From Oscillospiraceae bacterium (GTDB taxonomy: Bacteria; Bacillota; Clostridia; Oscillospirales; Ruminococcaceae), in contig CP107211.1 in assembly GCA_025757845.1 (NCBI GenBank), positions 558,001 to 622,000 of the forward strand: a DNA stretch of 64,000 bases. Direction: 5' to 3'. A program made the position numbers and the translations under genes. The notes below the pieces were generated by a model that worked only from the letters and a program-made list of their open reading frames with translations, did not search any database and had not been told where the DNA came from. This document shows, in pieces, positions 7,681 to 17,700 of the stretch. Position 1 is the stretch's first letter, and each line of letters starts with the position of its first letter.

Positions 7681-8664
7681 ATGCAGAATAAAAAACCGCC
7701 ATTTACAATTACAGAAAAAATTCTCACAGATGTAATGGAGAGTTGTGAACTTGTTGGAAAAGTGAGCTCAACACAACATCTTTCATCTGACCCTGTTCTG
7801 CGTAGGCAGAATCGGATTAAAACAATTTATTCCTCTCTTGCAATTGAACAAAATACACTATCCTTAGAGCAGGTAACGGCTGTACTATCAGGAAAACGTG
7901 TCCTTGCACCGCCAAAAGACATTGCGGAGGTGAAGAATGCGTATGAAATTTACGACCATTTGAATGAATTGAATCCATACTCAGTGGAAGACTTACTGTT
8001 GGCTCATCATGTGATGATGCGAGGGCTGGTTCAAGAAGATGGTGTGTTTCGCTCAAAGCCAGTAGGTGTGGTTGACAGTCATGGAAATGTACTTCATTTT
8101 GGAACACTACCGCAGTATGTGCCTCCTCTGGTGGAAGAACTGCTCAAATGGACAGAGGACAGCCCGCTTCCGATGCTGATCAAAAGTTGCGTGTTTCACT
8201 ATGAATTTGAAGTAATCCATCCGTTTGCAGATGGAAATGGAAGAATCGGAAGGCTTTGGCATACGCTACTGCTCTCCAGATGGAATCCGCTGTTTGCATG
8301 GCTTCCGGTGGAGTCTATTGTTCATGATCATCAGCAGGAGTATTATGAGGCTATCAATACATCCAATGCCCAAGGTGAAGGAACTGCATTTATTGAATTT
8401 ATGCTAAGTGTGATTAAAGAAGCACTTTTGAGTGTAATCCCAGAAAACTTCGAAAAGAGCATGATGCCTACAAGTGGAAAAGAAAATCGATGGAATATTC
8501 TTGAAAAATACTTGAAAAAAGAGAAGATTATTCATAACAGTGATGTGCAACAGTTGCTGGAAGTCTCTTCAGCAACAGCAAATCGAATTCTAGTTTCTTT
8601 TGTAAAAGAAGGTAAACTAGAGAGAGTGAGAGATGGTCGCTATTGGGCGTATCAAAAGTTATAA
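7681..8664 (+). CDS. fic: Fic-family protein with winged-helix tail
   Basis: 327 residues with a GGAGGGGAGG ribosome site. The Fic active-site motif HPFADGNGRIGR spans residues 180-191 and is intact, so AMP (or other nucleotide) transfer to protein targets is plausible. An inhibitory-helix-like SLAIEQN lies near residue 55. The last 70 residues (DVQQLLEVSSATANRILVSFVKEGKLERV) form a winged helix-turn-helix, as in Fic regulators that bind their own promoter. It is the first gene of the BREX operon, 18 bases before brxA, where other BREX loci often carry the WYL regulator BrxR. I infer an operon regulator and/or a conditional toxin. Confidence 0.9.
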   Translation: MQNKKPPFTITEKILTDVMESCELVGKVSSTQHLSSDPVLRRQNRIKTIYSSLAIEQNTLSLEQVTAVLSGKRVLAPPKDIAEVKNAYEIYDHLNELNPYSVEDLLLAHHVMMRGLVQEDGVFRSKPVGVVDSHGNVLHFGTLPQYVPPLVEELLKWTEDSPLPMLIKSCVFHYEFEVIHPFADGNGRIGRLWHTLLLSRWNPLFAWLPVESIVHDHQQEYYEAINTSNAQGEGTAFIEFMLSVIKEALLSVIPENFEKSMMPTSGKENRWNILEKYLKKEKIIHNSDVQQLLEVSSATANRILVSFVKEGKLERVRDGRYWAYQKL

Positions 8665-8682
8665 ATGGGAGTTGCATAAGCA

Positions 8683-9303
8683 ATGCAGAATACAAACAGA
8701 GCACAAGAAAGTGGATATAAAGCTTCTCTGACAAGAGAACAGTTTTTATTCCACGAAATGCGAATTGTAGCGAAGCAAATGGTGCAAGGAGAGGATCTTG
8801 CATCAATGATACAAATAATTGCCGCCAATAATCTCTTCCAGTATCCAACTGAACGCATGACAGCTGGTATGGTTCGGGCGTGTTATCGGCGGCTAAATCT
8901 TTTGAATAGTGAACAACTGCTTCGGAATATTGCAGAGCATTCCGTGGAAGAGGCAAAACAAATTTGTCTTTACGCGATTATGAAGGATAATAGACTTGTC
9001 TGGGATTTTATGGTAACAGTTATTGGAGAAAAATATCGAAACCAAGATTTCAGCTATGGAAAACTTGACATGACAAGTTTCTTCATAAGATTACAAGAGC
9101 AAAATGATGCTATCGCAGATTGGAGCGAATCTACAGTCAAAAAGCTGAAATCGGTTCTAAATCGAATTTTAAGAGAAAATGATTATCTGGATAGTATAAA
9201 AGCAGGCCATTTGAACCCGGTTTGGCTTTATCCGGAATTGGAAAATGTGATTCTTACAAATGGGGATCAGGCGGTATTGCCCGCATTTAACCGTTTTGAG
9301 TGA
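8683..9303 (+). CDS. brxA: BREX protein BrxA (DUF1819)
   Basis: 206 residues, the normal length for DUF1819/BrxA, an all-helical DNA-binding protein and first structural gene of type 1 BREX. Matching text includes ESGYKASLTREQFLFHEMRIVAK at the start and NDYLDSIKAGHLNPVWLYPEL near the end. It is co-directional with brxB, whose ribosome site overlaps the brxA stop. Function is assigned from family and locus order (brxA-brxB-brxC-pglX-pglZ-brxL). Confidence 0.92.
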   Translation: MQNTNRAQESGYKASLTREQFLFHEMRIVAKQMVQGEDLASMIQIIAANNLFQYPTERMTAGMVRACYRRLNLLNSEQLLRNIAEHSVEEAKQICLYAIMKDNRLVWDFMVTVIGEKYRNQDFSYGKLDMTSFFIRLQEQNDAIADWSESTVKKLKSVLNRILRENDYLDSIKAGHLNPVWLYPELENVILTNGDQAVLPAFNRFE

Positions 9304-9313
9304 GGAAAATTTA

Positions 9314-9865
9314 ATGGGTGACATACAAAAACGCCTTGATAACGTTCGGCAGATGATTCAGAGTCAAGATTTCCTAGAAGGAAAAGGTCTTAGCAATGAA
9401 GTGAATATTCGTATCTTCTGCTATGAACCGAGAGATGAAATGGCAGTCCGGCATTTCATTGAACAGCTATCGACAGATCTGACATTGGAGTGTCAGCTTC
9501 GAATCTGCAATTTATATCAAATCTTCCTGGAAATCTGCGAAGACATGGATATTTTGGATGCTATCCCTGATATGGAAGAAGAGGACGGCCATGATTATCT
9601 GTTGGAACAGCTTCAATCGACAATTGGAGTCGATGAAATTGTACAGAAAATTCAGAGCGAGCCGTTCCAGCCGGGAGAAGTACTGGTTTTGACTGGCGTT
9701 GGAGAAGCGTTTCCATTTATGCGAATTCATACGTTACTGGAGGCATCATTGTTTGCAGAGAGGCCGGTGCTTGTGTTTTACCCGGGAACATTTAACGACC
9801 AGCAGCTGCGGCTGTTCAACTGTCTGAAGCCGAACAATTACTATCGTGCATTTAACGTTGTGTGA
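9314..9865 (+). CDS. brxB: BREX protein BrxB (DUF1788)
   Basis: The start chosen is the ATG at 9314 (MGDIQKRLDN) behind GAGGAAAA; an earlier in-frame ATG lies inside brxA. 183 residues, with DUF1788 landmarks VLVLTGVGEAFPFMRIHTLLEA and RPVLVFYPGTFN. BrxB is a small component of the BREX complex. The stop lies 16 bases before the brxC start, showing tight coupling. Confidence 0.92.
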   Translation: MGDIQKRLDNVRQMIQSQDFLEGKGLSNEVNIRIFCYEPRDEMAVRHFIEQLSTDLTLECQLRICNLYQIFLEICEDMDILDAIPDMEEEDGHDYLLEQLQSTIGVDEIVQKIQSEPFQPGEVLVLTGVGEAFPFMRIHTLLEASLFAERPVLVFYPGTFNDQQLRLFNCLKPNNYYRAFNVV

Positions 9866-9881
9866 AGGGGGAAATAGAGCT

Positions 9882-12800
9882 TTGGTTATACAGAATATGT
9901 TTGTAGAAGACATCAACCGTAAAATTAACGGTGTTGTCAAGGTTGACGAGGACGAGAACAAGGTCCTGGAACAGGAACTGAACGAGTACGTTATTACACG
10001 AGAGCTGAAGCGGCATTTTGCAGACTTTTTCAATACCTATGCAGAAGCATTTGACGAACCAACGGCAGATACAGGAGTCTGGATCTCCGGTTTTTTTGGC
10101 AGCGGTAAATCTCACTTCTTGAAAATGTTGTCATACTTGTTGGAAAACAAAGAGGTTAATGGCATTCGTACGGTGGAGCGCTTCCGCAAGAAATTTGAGG
10201 ATGACCCTGGTACCTTTATGCAGGTGGATCGTGCAACCAAAGGTGAAACCGAGACGATTCTGTTTAATATCGATTATGAAGGCTCTATCAATAAGGACAA
10301 AACAGCCGTTTTACGTGTTTTTGCTAAGGTGTTCTATAATCATCTGGGATTCTTTGGCAGCAATCTCAAAGTTGCTATGCTGGAGCAGTACATTACGCAG
10401 CAGGGCAAAATGGATGAATTTTGCCGTCTGATTGAAGAAAAGAAGGGCAAACCTTGGACTGAAGTGCGGAAAGCATTTGCATTTAATGGAAAATTCATTA
10501 AGCCTGCACTGGCGGAAGCATTGGATATCAGTGAAGAGGATGCAAACAACTGGTTTAACGATAAGAGTGCAACGGAACTCTCTGTTTCACAGCTTGTAGA
10601 AGACATCAATGCATACGTCAGCACAAAACCTGCAAACTTCCGCCTTCTGTTCATGGTGGACGAGGCGGGGCAGTATGTTGGCACGGACACGGATATGCTG
10701 CTGAATCTGCAGTCTTTGGTGGAAAAAATCGGCAGCGAATGCAGAGGAAAAGTCTGGGTGGTCTGCACCGGACAGGAAGCTATTGATGAGATTATCAAAG
10801 TACGAGCAGATGAATTTTCTCGAATTCAGGCTCGTTTCAAAACTCGTCTGAGCCTTTCTTCTTCTTCCGTAGACGAAGTAATTCAGAAGCGTATTCTGAA
10901 AAAGACTCCGGAAGCAGAAAGAACGCTGGATGCGGTCTATGAGAAAGAAAGCTCCGGGATGCGCAACTTGTTCAGCTTTACAAATGCAATGCCGGACATC
11001 AAGGGCTTCTCTGGTCCGGCACAATTTGCAGAGGACTTTCCGTTCGTTCCATACCAGTTTCTCATCATGCAGAAAATTTTTGTGGAGATCCGCAAACACG
11101 GCAATGCAGGTAAACACTTCTCCGGCGGCGAGCGTTCCATGCTGAGCGGATTTCAGGAAGCAGCACAAAAAGTGGAAAAGCAGAACGAGTTTGCGTTGGT
11201 GCCGCTGTTCCGCTTCTATGATACTGTACATTCTTTCCTGGATGGTTCCATTCGCAATGTGATTGATCGCTGCAGCAAAGCCGTAGAAAATCACGATGGT
11301 CTGGAGCCGATGGATGTGGATGTTCTGAAGCTTCTCTATCTCATTCGATATGTCAACGAGGACATGCCGGCCAATCTGGACAACCTTGTGATTTTGATGG
11401 CAGACGACATCCGTCTGGAAAAGGTCGCGATGCGCGAAAAGCTGCGCGGCAGTTTGGATCGACTGATTGGGCAGAATTACATCGGACGTGCTGGTGATAC
11501 CTACAACTTCCTGACGGATGAAGAGCAGGACATCCAGAAAGAAATCAACCTTACACAGGTGGATACGGGCGCTATTGTTGGGGATATAGCAAAGATTATT
11601 TTTGGCATAATTTATGATGCAAAAAAGTTCCGTTACGGCAAGTGTGACTTCCCGTTTGATCAGATGGTGGATAACACTATGTACGGCATCGCCACAGGCG
11701 GCATGCGCCTGCGCTTTTTGACGGCAGCTTCTGATGCAACGGAAAAAACGGAATTTCGCCTGATGAACAGCTCCAAAGGCAGCGAGGCGATTGTAGTTTT
11801 GGGCGATACGCCGTATTATGAATCACTGGAAGCATCCATGAAGATCCGCAAATATGTCAAACAGCGGAATGTCAGCCAGATGCCCAAGAGTGCTCAGGAT
11901 ATTATCCGCGGCCAACAGGAAGAAGCAACCAAGTATGAAGCTGAAGCCAGCAAAGCTCTGGTAGAGGCTATTGAAAACGCAAAATTTTACGCCGATGGTG
12001 AACATCTGGACATTAAGAGCGGCAATGCTAAGGCCAAAATTGACCAGACGATGGAGTATCTGGTCGCGCATGTTTACAGCAAGTTGGACCTGATTGGGAA
12101 AAACGCAGATACCGATGCCGAAATTATGGCGGTGCTTTCTGGTGCAGATGTCGTTTTTGCAGAAGCTGACCCCAACCGAGATGCGGAAGCAGCTGTGGAA
12201 GAATATCTTGAAATGCAGGCAATGCATCACCTGCCGACCTCCATGGCGGATGTACAGAGCAAGTTCAGCAGTATACCCTATGGCTGGAAGGAAATCGATG
12301 TTGCTTATGTGGTGGCGCGTTTGATCGTGAATCAGAAGGTAACCATCAAATATGCAGGCACTACCATCCAGCCGGACAACGCCAAATTACCTGATATGCT
12401 CCGCAAAAAGAGTGAGGTGGGTAAGATCTCCATCAGCAAGCGTGTGGTGGTGTCGGCAACCAAAATGAAGGCTGTGCGGGATCTCCTGCGGGATTATTTC
12501 GATGTCATGGATGTTCCAACGGACGAAGATGGTTTGGTCAAGTTTATTGCTGAAGCGTTCGGAAACCAGCTGGAGCATTATAACGAACTGAACAAGCGGT
12601 ACGATGATGCCCACAAGTACCCAGATCAAACAATGGTACGCAACGCCATTGCTGCAACGCAGGAAGTGCTGAACCAGAAGAAGGATAACATTGCGCTGAT
12701 CGACTATCTGCTCAAGAAAGAGAACGACCTCTTTGATCAGAAAGATGCCATGGGCAACGTAGAGACCTTCTTCAAGAGCCAGGTCAGCACCTTTGATGAT

Positions 12801-13430
12801 GCTGCACGGCTGGAACATGAGATGCAGGCGGATCTGGACCGCATTACGCAGGATGCAGCGGCAAACGATGCTCTGAACAAGATCCGGCTCATCATCACCG
12901 TACCGTCTTTTGGGCAGAAGTTCAACTACAAGCGCATTCCGGAGCTGAATGGGTTGATGCAAACGGTGCGTACTGCCCATGACCAGATGCTGGATGGCAA
13001 ACGCTCTGAGATTCTGGAAACGGTGCGTCAGTGCATGGAAGCAACCCATACCGCCGCAAACGGAGACCCCAAGGCAATAGATATCGTCCGTAAGTCGGAT
13101 GTCTTCTTTGATGGCTATAAGGCAAAAATTGCAACCTGCAAGAGCCTTGCGCTGCTGGATGGTATGATCATTCCGCTGAGCCAGTACAAGGATGAGACCG
13201 TCAGCAGCATTGAAATCGCACTGGTACCCCCAGCACCGAAACCGGTGGTAACGAAAAAAGATGTAATCAGTCCGGTTGTGAAACCGAAAAAAGTGAAGTC
13301 CTACAGCCGCCAGATTCTTTTCCCTGCGAAAACTTTGCGGGATGATGCGGATATTGATGCCTATGTAGAGAAAATCCGGGAACAGCTGCGGAACTTGTTG
13401 GATGGCTGCGATGAGATCAAATTAAACTAA
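9882..13430 (+). CDS. brxC: BREX ATPase BrxC
   Basis: 1182 residues counted from a TTG at 9882, placed 9 bases after an AGGGGG site. The downstream text VIQNMFVEDINRKINGVVKV is the usual BrxC N-terminus, so the ATG-started longer frame overlapping brxB is less likely. Walker A GFFGSGKS is at about residues 70-77 and FMVDEAGQYVG supplies Walker B. BrxC is a large AAA+ ATPase needed for BREX restriction and methylation. The final 60 residues (KPKKVKSYSRQILFPAKTL) also match the family. Composition is moderately GC-rich, unlike the HEPN gene that follows. Confidence 0.95.
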   Translation: MVIQNMFVEDINRKINGVVKVDEDENKVLEQELNEYVITRELKRHFADFFNTYAEAFDEPTADTGVWISGFFGSGKSHFLKMLSYLLENKEVNGIRTVERFRKKFEDDPGTFMQVDRATKGETETILFNIDYEGSINKDKTAVLRVFAKVFYNHLGFFGSNLKVAMLEQYITQQGKMDEFCRLIEEKKGKPWTEVRKAFAFNGKFIKPALAEALDISEEDANNWFNDKSATELSVSQLVEDINAYVSTKPANFRLLFMVDEAGQYVGTDTDMLLNLQSLVEKIGSECRGKVWVVCTGQEAIDEIIKVRADEFSRIQARFKTRLSLSSSSVDEVIQKRILKKTPEAERTLDAVYEKESSGMRNLFSFTNAMPDIKGFSGPAQFAEDFPFVPYQFLIMQKIFVEIRKHGNAGKHFSGGERSMLSGFQEAAQKVEKQNEFALVPLFRFYDTVHSFLDGSIRNVIDRCSKAVENHDGLEPMDVDVLKLLYLIRYVNEDMPANLDNLVILMADDIRLEKVAMREKLRGSLDRLIGQNYIGRAGDTYNFLTDEEQDIQKEINLTQVDTGAIVGDIAKIIFGIIYDAKKFRYGKCDFPFDQMVDNTMYGIATGGMRLRFLTAASDATEKTEFRLMNSSKGSEAIVVLGDTPYYESLEASMKIRKYVKQRNVSQMPKSAQDIIRGQQEEATKYEAEASKALVEAIENAKFYADGEHLDIKSGNAKAKIDQTMEYLVAHVYSKLDLIGKNADTDAEIMAVLSGADVVFAEADPNRDAEAAVEEYLEMQAMHHLPTSMADVQSKFSSIPYGWKEIDVAYVVARLIVNQKVTIKYAGTTIQPDNAKLPDMLRKKSEVGKISISKRVVVSATKMKAVRDLLRDYFDVMDVPTDEDGLVKFIAEAFGNQLEHYNELNKRYDDAHKYPDQTMVRNAIAATQEVLNQKKDNIALIDYLLKKENDLFDQKDAMGNVETFFKSQVSTFDDAARLEHEMQADLDRITQDAAANDALNKIRLIITVPSFGQKFNYKRIPELNGLMQTVRTAHDQMLDGKRSEILETVRQCMEATHTAANGDPKAIDIVRKSDVFFDGYKAKIATCKSLALLDGMIIPLSQYKDETVSSIEIALVPPAPKPVVTKKDVISPVVKPKKVKSYSRQILFPAKTLRDDADIDAYVEKIREQLRNLLDGCDEIKLN

Positions 13431-13444
13431 ATAAGGAGTCTCAT

Positions 13445-13642
13445 ATGAAAACTACCCTTGACCATGTTGACGATACGACGTTTTCTCTTATGACACTTGA
13501 CGGCAAAGAATACAAAATTGAGCCAGCCGATGTTACGATTTGCTGTGCTTGGACTCCGACTATGGAATTGGAAATTTATAAGCGCGGAAATCAAAAGTAT
13601 TGTAAAGCACTAGCCACCGGTGCAACTATTCGAATCAAGTAA
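13445..13642 (+). CDS. 65-residue protein between brxC and the HEPN gene
   Basis: AAGGAG site 6 bases before ATG; reads like a small beta-rich protein (TFSLMTLDGKEYKIEPADVTI). The gap to brxC is 14 bases and the next frame opens 9 bases after its stop. It is AT-rich like the HEPN gene, suggesting the pair entered together. It could be a cognate antitoxin or partner of the HEPN protein; that is inference from position only. Confidence 0.65.
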   Translation: MKTTLDHVDDTTFSLMTLDGKEYKIEPADVTICCAWTPTMELEIYKRGNQKYCKALATGATIRIK

Positions 13643-13651
13643 AGCAATCCA

Positions 13652-14764
13652 TTGCAGAAAAAACACCAAGAAGATATGGATGAAATTGAGAAAAAACAGT
13701 TATCTGAAGATAATTCCAACGATTCTATAAAAAAGGCGCTCGAACCAATTCGGCAGTTGGTGCTCTCCGAAACGGTGAATCCATACCACAAGCTTATACA
13801 GAACATCGGAATTGCAGCTACTGATCATCAAGAAGTCTTCGGTTTAACCAAAGTAATTGGTAATATTGCCGAAACGTCCAATTTTTTGAAGTTGATTCAA
13901 CCGATGGTTGATCCGGAGGCATTGTCTATAAGCAAATCCATTGCCTCAATAGCTTCGACTATAATCGGAAGCACTCCTGCCTTCATGAGTAATCTAAAGG
14001 CAATTCAAACTAATTTGGGTAGAATCATAAATACCCGAATTGATTGGAACGCCATAGTTATCCCAGGTCTTTCAGAAGACAAAAAGAAAGAACGAATAGA
14101 AGCATTCCGGCAGTGGGGCGCTTATGGATGGACGGTTATTCCGCATGCAAATTTCAAATATTTCAACACTGCACCAACTTCAAGCAAGGAAGCAAACGAA
14201 AAGGCCCTAAGTTGCTTCAGAACAAAAAAGCAAATGGAAGAATTCTGGAAAGCGTTTGATTCCGTTGAAAAGATCAAAAGAAGCGATTTTGAGGAGGCGA
14301 TTAAGGACTTCGATAATCGTTGCTACAAGTCATGTGCGATGATGTTGTATTCCCTAATCGATGGAAGACTTATTCGGCTGCAGGGCGGTCCCAAAACCGA
14401 AAAAGAGAATCTGGAATCAGCGAAAAAGACTAAAAAAAAGCTTGCTCGATATAGTGGGGCTGCTGCTGTCAATAGAATCAATAACAAGTATAATGAAGTT
14501 CATGAAGATGATATTAAAGTTTGGTTTTTCAGCAATTTGACGAGAGAAAATCTTTTTTGTGCACTGGCGGTGCTGTATGCAAATGGAAATGACTTCAGGG
14601 AGCAGCCTGCCGTTATGAATCGAAACTTTGTTGACCATGGAATGCTTCACCGAAAAGTTCGCAGAATGGACTGTATTCAGCTTTTTTTAGCGTATTATAA
14701 TTTCCTCACATTTGAAAATCGACTAACCGCAGAAGACAGAAAAGAACTGAAAGGGATTGTGTGA
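13652..14764 (+). CDS. HEPN-type protein embedded in BREX operon
   Basis: 370 residues from a TTG at 13652; an ATG at 13676 is an alternative, and neither has a strong ribosome site. The N-terminal half is helical with no recognised fold. The C-terminal half has the features of a HEPN domain: an amphipathic helix CYKSCAMMLYSLIDGRLI, then RNFVDH at residues 324-329, an R-x4-H motif with a polar residue after the arginine, the catalytic signature of HEPN ribonucleases. The gene is strongly AT-rich (about 28% GC in 14461-14520), unlike brxC and pglX on either side, and ends overlapping the pglX start. It is probably an abortive-infection RNase added to the BREX locus. Confidence 0.75.
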   Translation: MQKKHQEDMDEIEKKQLSEDNSNDSIKKALEPIRQLVLSETVNPYHKLIQNIGIAATDHQEVFGLTKVIGNIAETSNFLKLIQPMVDPEALSISKSIASIASTIIGSTPAFMSNLKAIQTNLGRIINTRIDWNAIVIPGLSEDKKKERIEAFRQWGAYGWTVIPHANFKYFNTAPTSSKEANEKALSCFRTKKQMEEFWKAFDSVEKIKRSDFEEAIKDFDNRCYKSCAMMLYSLIDGRLIRLQGGPKTEKENLESAKKTKKKLARYSGAAAVNRINNKYNEVHEDDIKVWFFSNLTRENLFCALAVLYANGNDFREQPAVMNRNFVDHGMLHRKVRRMDCIQLFLAYYNFLTFENRLTAEDRKELKGIV

Positions 14765-14766
14765 GT

Positions 14767-17700
14767 ATGGATAAAAATGCCATCAAGAAATATGCGGTCT
14801 GGGCGCGGAAAGAACTGATCTCCCGCGTGGCGCAGAAAGCCCAGCAGTACGGCATTACGGAAACGGAAATGGTGGACGCCGGTGCTGATAGCGTCAACGG
14901 CAAAGTGTTGTCTGCAGAAGAGATGCAGCAACGCAGGGCACTGATCGCACAGATCAATGAAAAGGGCTACCAGCAGGTTATGGAAGAGGTGGCGTATACA
15001 TGGTTCAACCGCTTCTCGGCACTGCGGTTCATGGAGGTCAACGGCTATCTGCCCAGCCATGTGCGTGTGTTTACGGATGAAAACAATGCGTTCAAGCCCC
15101 AGATTCTGGCTGAAGCCCTGCATCTGGAATTGGATAAGCTGGATAAGGACAAAGTCTACGCCCTGAAAGAGATCGAGCAGACCGAAGAACTGTACAAATA
15201 CCTGCTCATCGTGCAATGCAACGCGCTGAACAGCATTCTGCCCGGAATGTTCCAGACCATTGCGGACTACACTGAACTGCTTCTGCCGGACAACCTGCTC
15301 CGGGAGGGCAGCGTCATTGAGCAGATGATCTCCCAGATCCCGGAGGACAACTGGCAGGATGCCGTCCAGATCATTGGATGGCTGTATCAATACTACAACA
15401 GCGAGAAAAAGGACGAGGTGTTTGCTGCCCTCAAGAAAAACGTCAAGATCAGCAAGGACAGCATCCCGGCGGCGACCCAGCTTTTTACCCCGGACTGGAT
15501 CGTGCGGTACATGGTGGAGAACAGCCTTGGCCGCTTGTGGGTGGAGGGTCACCCGGACACCAAAACACAGCTGCTGCCCACACCGGAGGAGCAAGCAGCT
15601 TATACTGCCGGGAACCGTGACCCGGAGGACACCAAGTGGCACTATTATCTGGAGGAAGCCCAGCAGGAGCCGCAGGTACAGGCCCAACTGTCCGAGATCA
15701 GCAAACAGTATGCCGACCTGACCCCGGAACAGATCAAGGTCATCGACCCCTGCTGCGGCAGCGGCCATATTCTGGCGTATCTGTTCGATGTACTGATGCA
15801 GATCTACGAGAACTACGGCTACACGTCCCGCGATGCCGTGACCAGCATTTTGCAGAACAACCTCTATGGTCTGGATATTGACGACCGCGCCGCCCAGCTG
15901 GCCTATTTTGCGGTGATGATGAAGGCCCGCCGGTACGACCGCCGCTTTTTCAGCCACACCACCCAGCCTCATGTGTATGCCATTGAGGAAAGCAACCGCA
16001 TCGAAAAGCCGGATGTGGAGTATTTCTGCAACGGCAAGCTGGAACTGAAAGATGCTATGCACACTATCCTCACCCAGTTGTATGATGCCAAGGAGTACGG
16101 CTCCATCCTCACCATCACCCCGCAGGACTGGGATGCCCTCTATGCCCGATTTGACGAGGTGACAGACGAGTCCTCGTTCCATCGAGAGAGTATTCGCAAA
16201 AAATTACTCCCATTGGTGCGGGTGGCACAGATGTTGGCGCAGAAATATGATGTGGTCGTCACCAATCCGCCCTATATGGGCAGCTCTGGCATGGGCGTAA
16301 AGCTGGCAGAGTATGTCAAAAAGAATTACCCAGATAGTAAGAGCGATTTGTTTGCCGTTTGCATTGAACATGGAAACCAAATGGTCAAACCCAACGGTAT
16401 GAACTGCATGGTTACTATGCAAAGCTGGATGTTCCTTTCCAGCTTTGAAAAAATGCGTATGAATCTCCTGCAAACCAAAACAATTACCAACTTGATGCAC
16501 ATGGAAAACATGGTTATGGGTATCGCATTTGGTACGGCTGTCACCGTATTCCGTAATGGACATATCAACAGATATAAGGGAACATATAATCATGTCAAGT
16601 ATGAAGATATCCAGAATGATATTCCGAAAGAGTTCCCGATTGCAGAAAACCGATTTGCGCAGGTAAGCACTGATAACTTTGCAAAAATTCCGGGAAGTCC
16701 GGTGGCGTATTGGGTGAGTCAAAAAGTAATTGATGACTTTTCAAATGGAAAAGAATTAAAGAGCTTTATTGTTGCAAAACATGGGATGACAACTGGAAAT
16801 GTTGAATTCTGCTTGAGGCAATGGTATGAGTGCGATTTTGAGAAGATTGGCTTCAATTTTGAATCGGAAAAACAATTCTTAAGGAGTGGAAAAACTTGGG
16901 CGCCACACCACAAGGGTGGTGCATACAGAAAGTGGTACGGAAATAACGATTATGTTGTAGGGTATAATACATATTTTAATGAGAAAATGGATTCATTTCC
17001 GGGTCATAGACATGATAATCCTGATTTCTATTTCAAAGAAGGAATTACTTGGACTGATTTAACATCGGGAACTTTGGGAGCAAGATATTCACCAACAGGA
17101 TTTATTTTTGATGTTTCTGGCCCAACAGCGTTTGTTAAAACTGGAAATCTGTATAGGTTGTTAGGATTTATGTGTTCTAAAATAGCTGCGTATTTTATGG
17201 ACATCTTTAATTCCACTATGCACTTTTTAGTTGGACAAATGAATCAACTGCCTGTTATTGAACAGACGGAGGATAACGAAAAAATAGAATTTATCGTGAA
17301 AAATAATGTTACGCTTTCAAAAGCGGACTGGGATTCCTTTGAAACCTCTTGGGACTTTACCCGCCACCCCCTTATCAAGGCCATTACCAAATACCCCAAC
17401 ATGATGGATATTGGCAACATTTACCTTGCTGAGTGCTATGACATCTGGGCTGGTGAATGCAAAGAACGCTTTGAGAAGTTGAAAGCCAACGAGGAAGAAC
17501 TGAACCGTATTTTTATTGACATTTACGGCTTGCAGGATGAATTGACCCCGGAAGTGGAAGACAAGGATGTGACCGTGCGCAAAGCGGACCTTGGCCGGGA
17601 TGTGCGCTCCTTTATCTCCTACGCTGTGGGCTGTATGTTTGGCCGCTACTCTCCCACCTATGATGGTCTTGCGTATGCAGGCGGTACATGGGATGATGGC

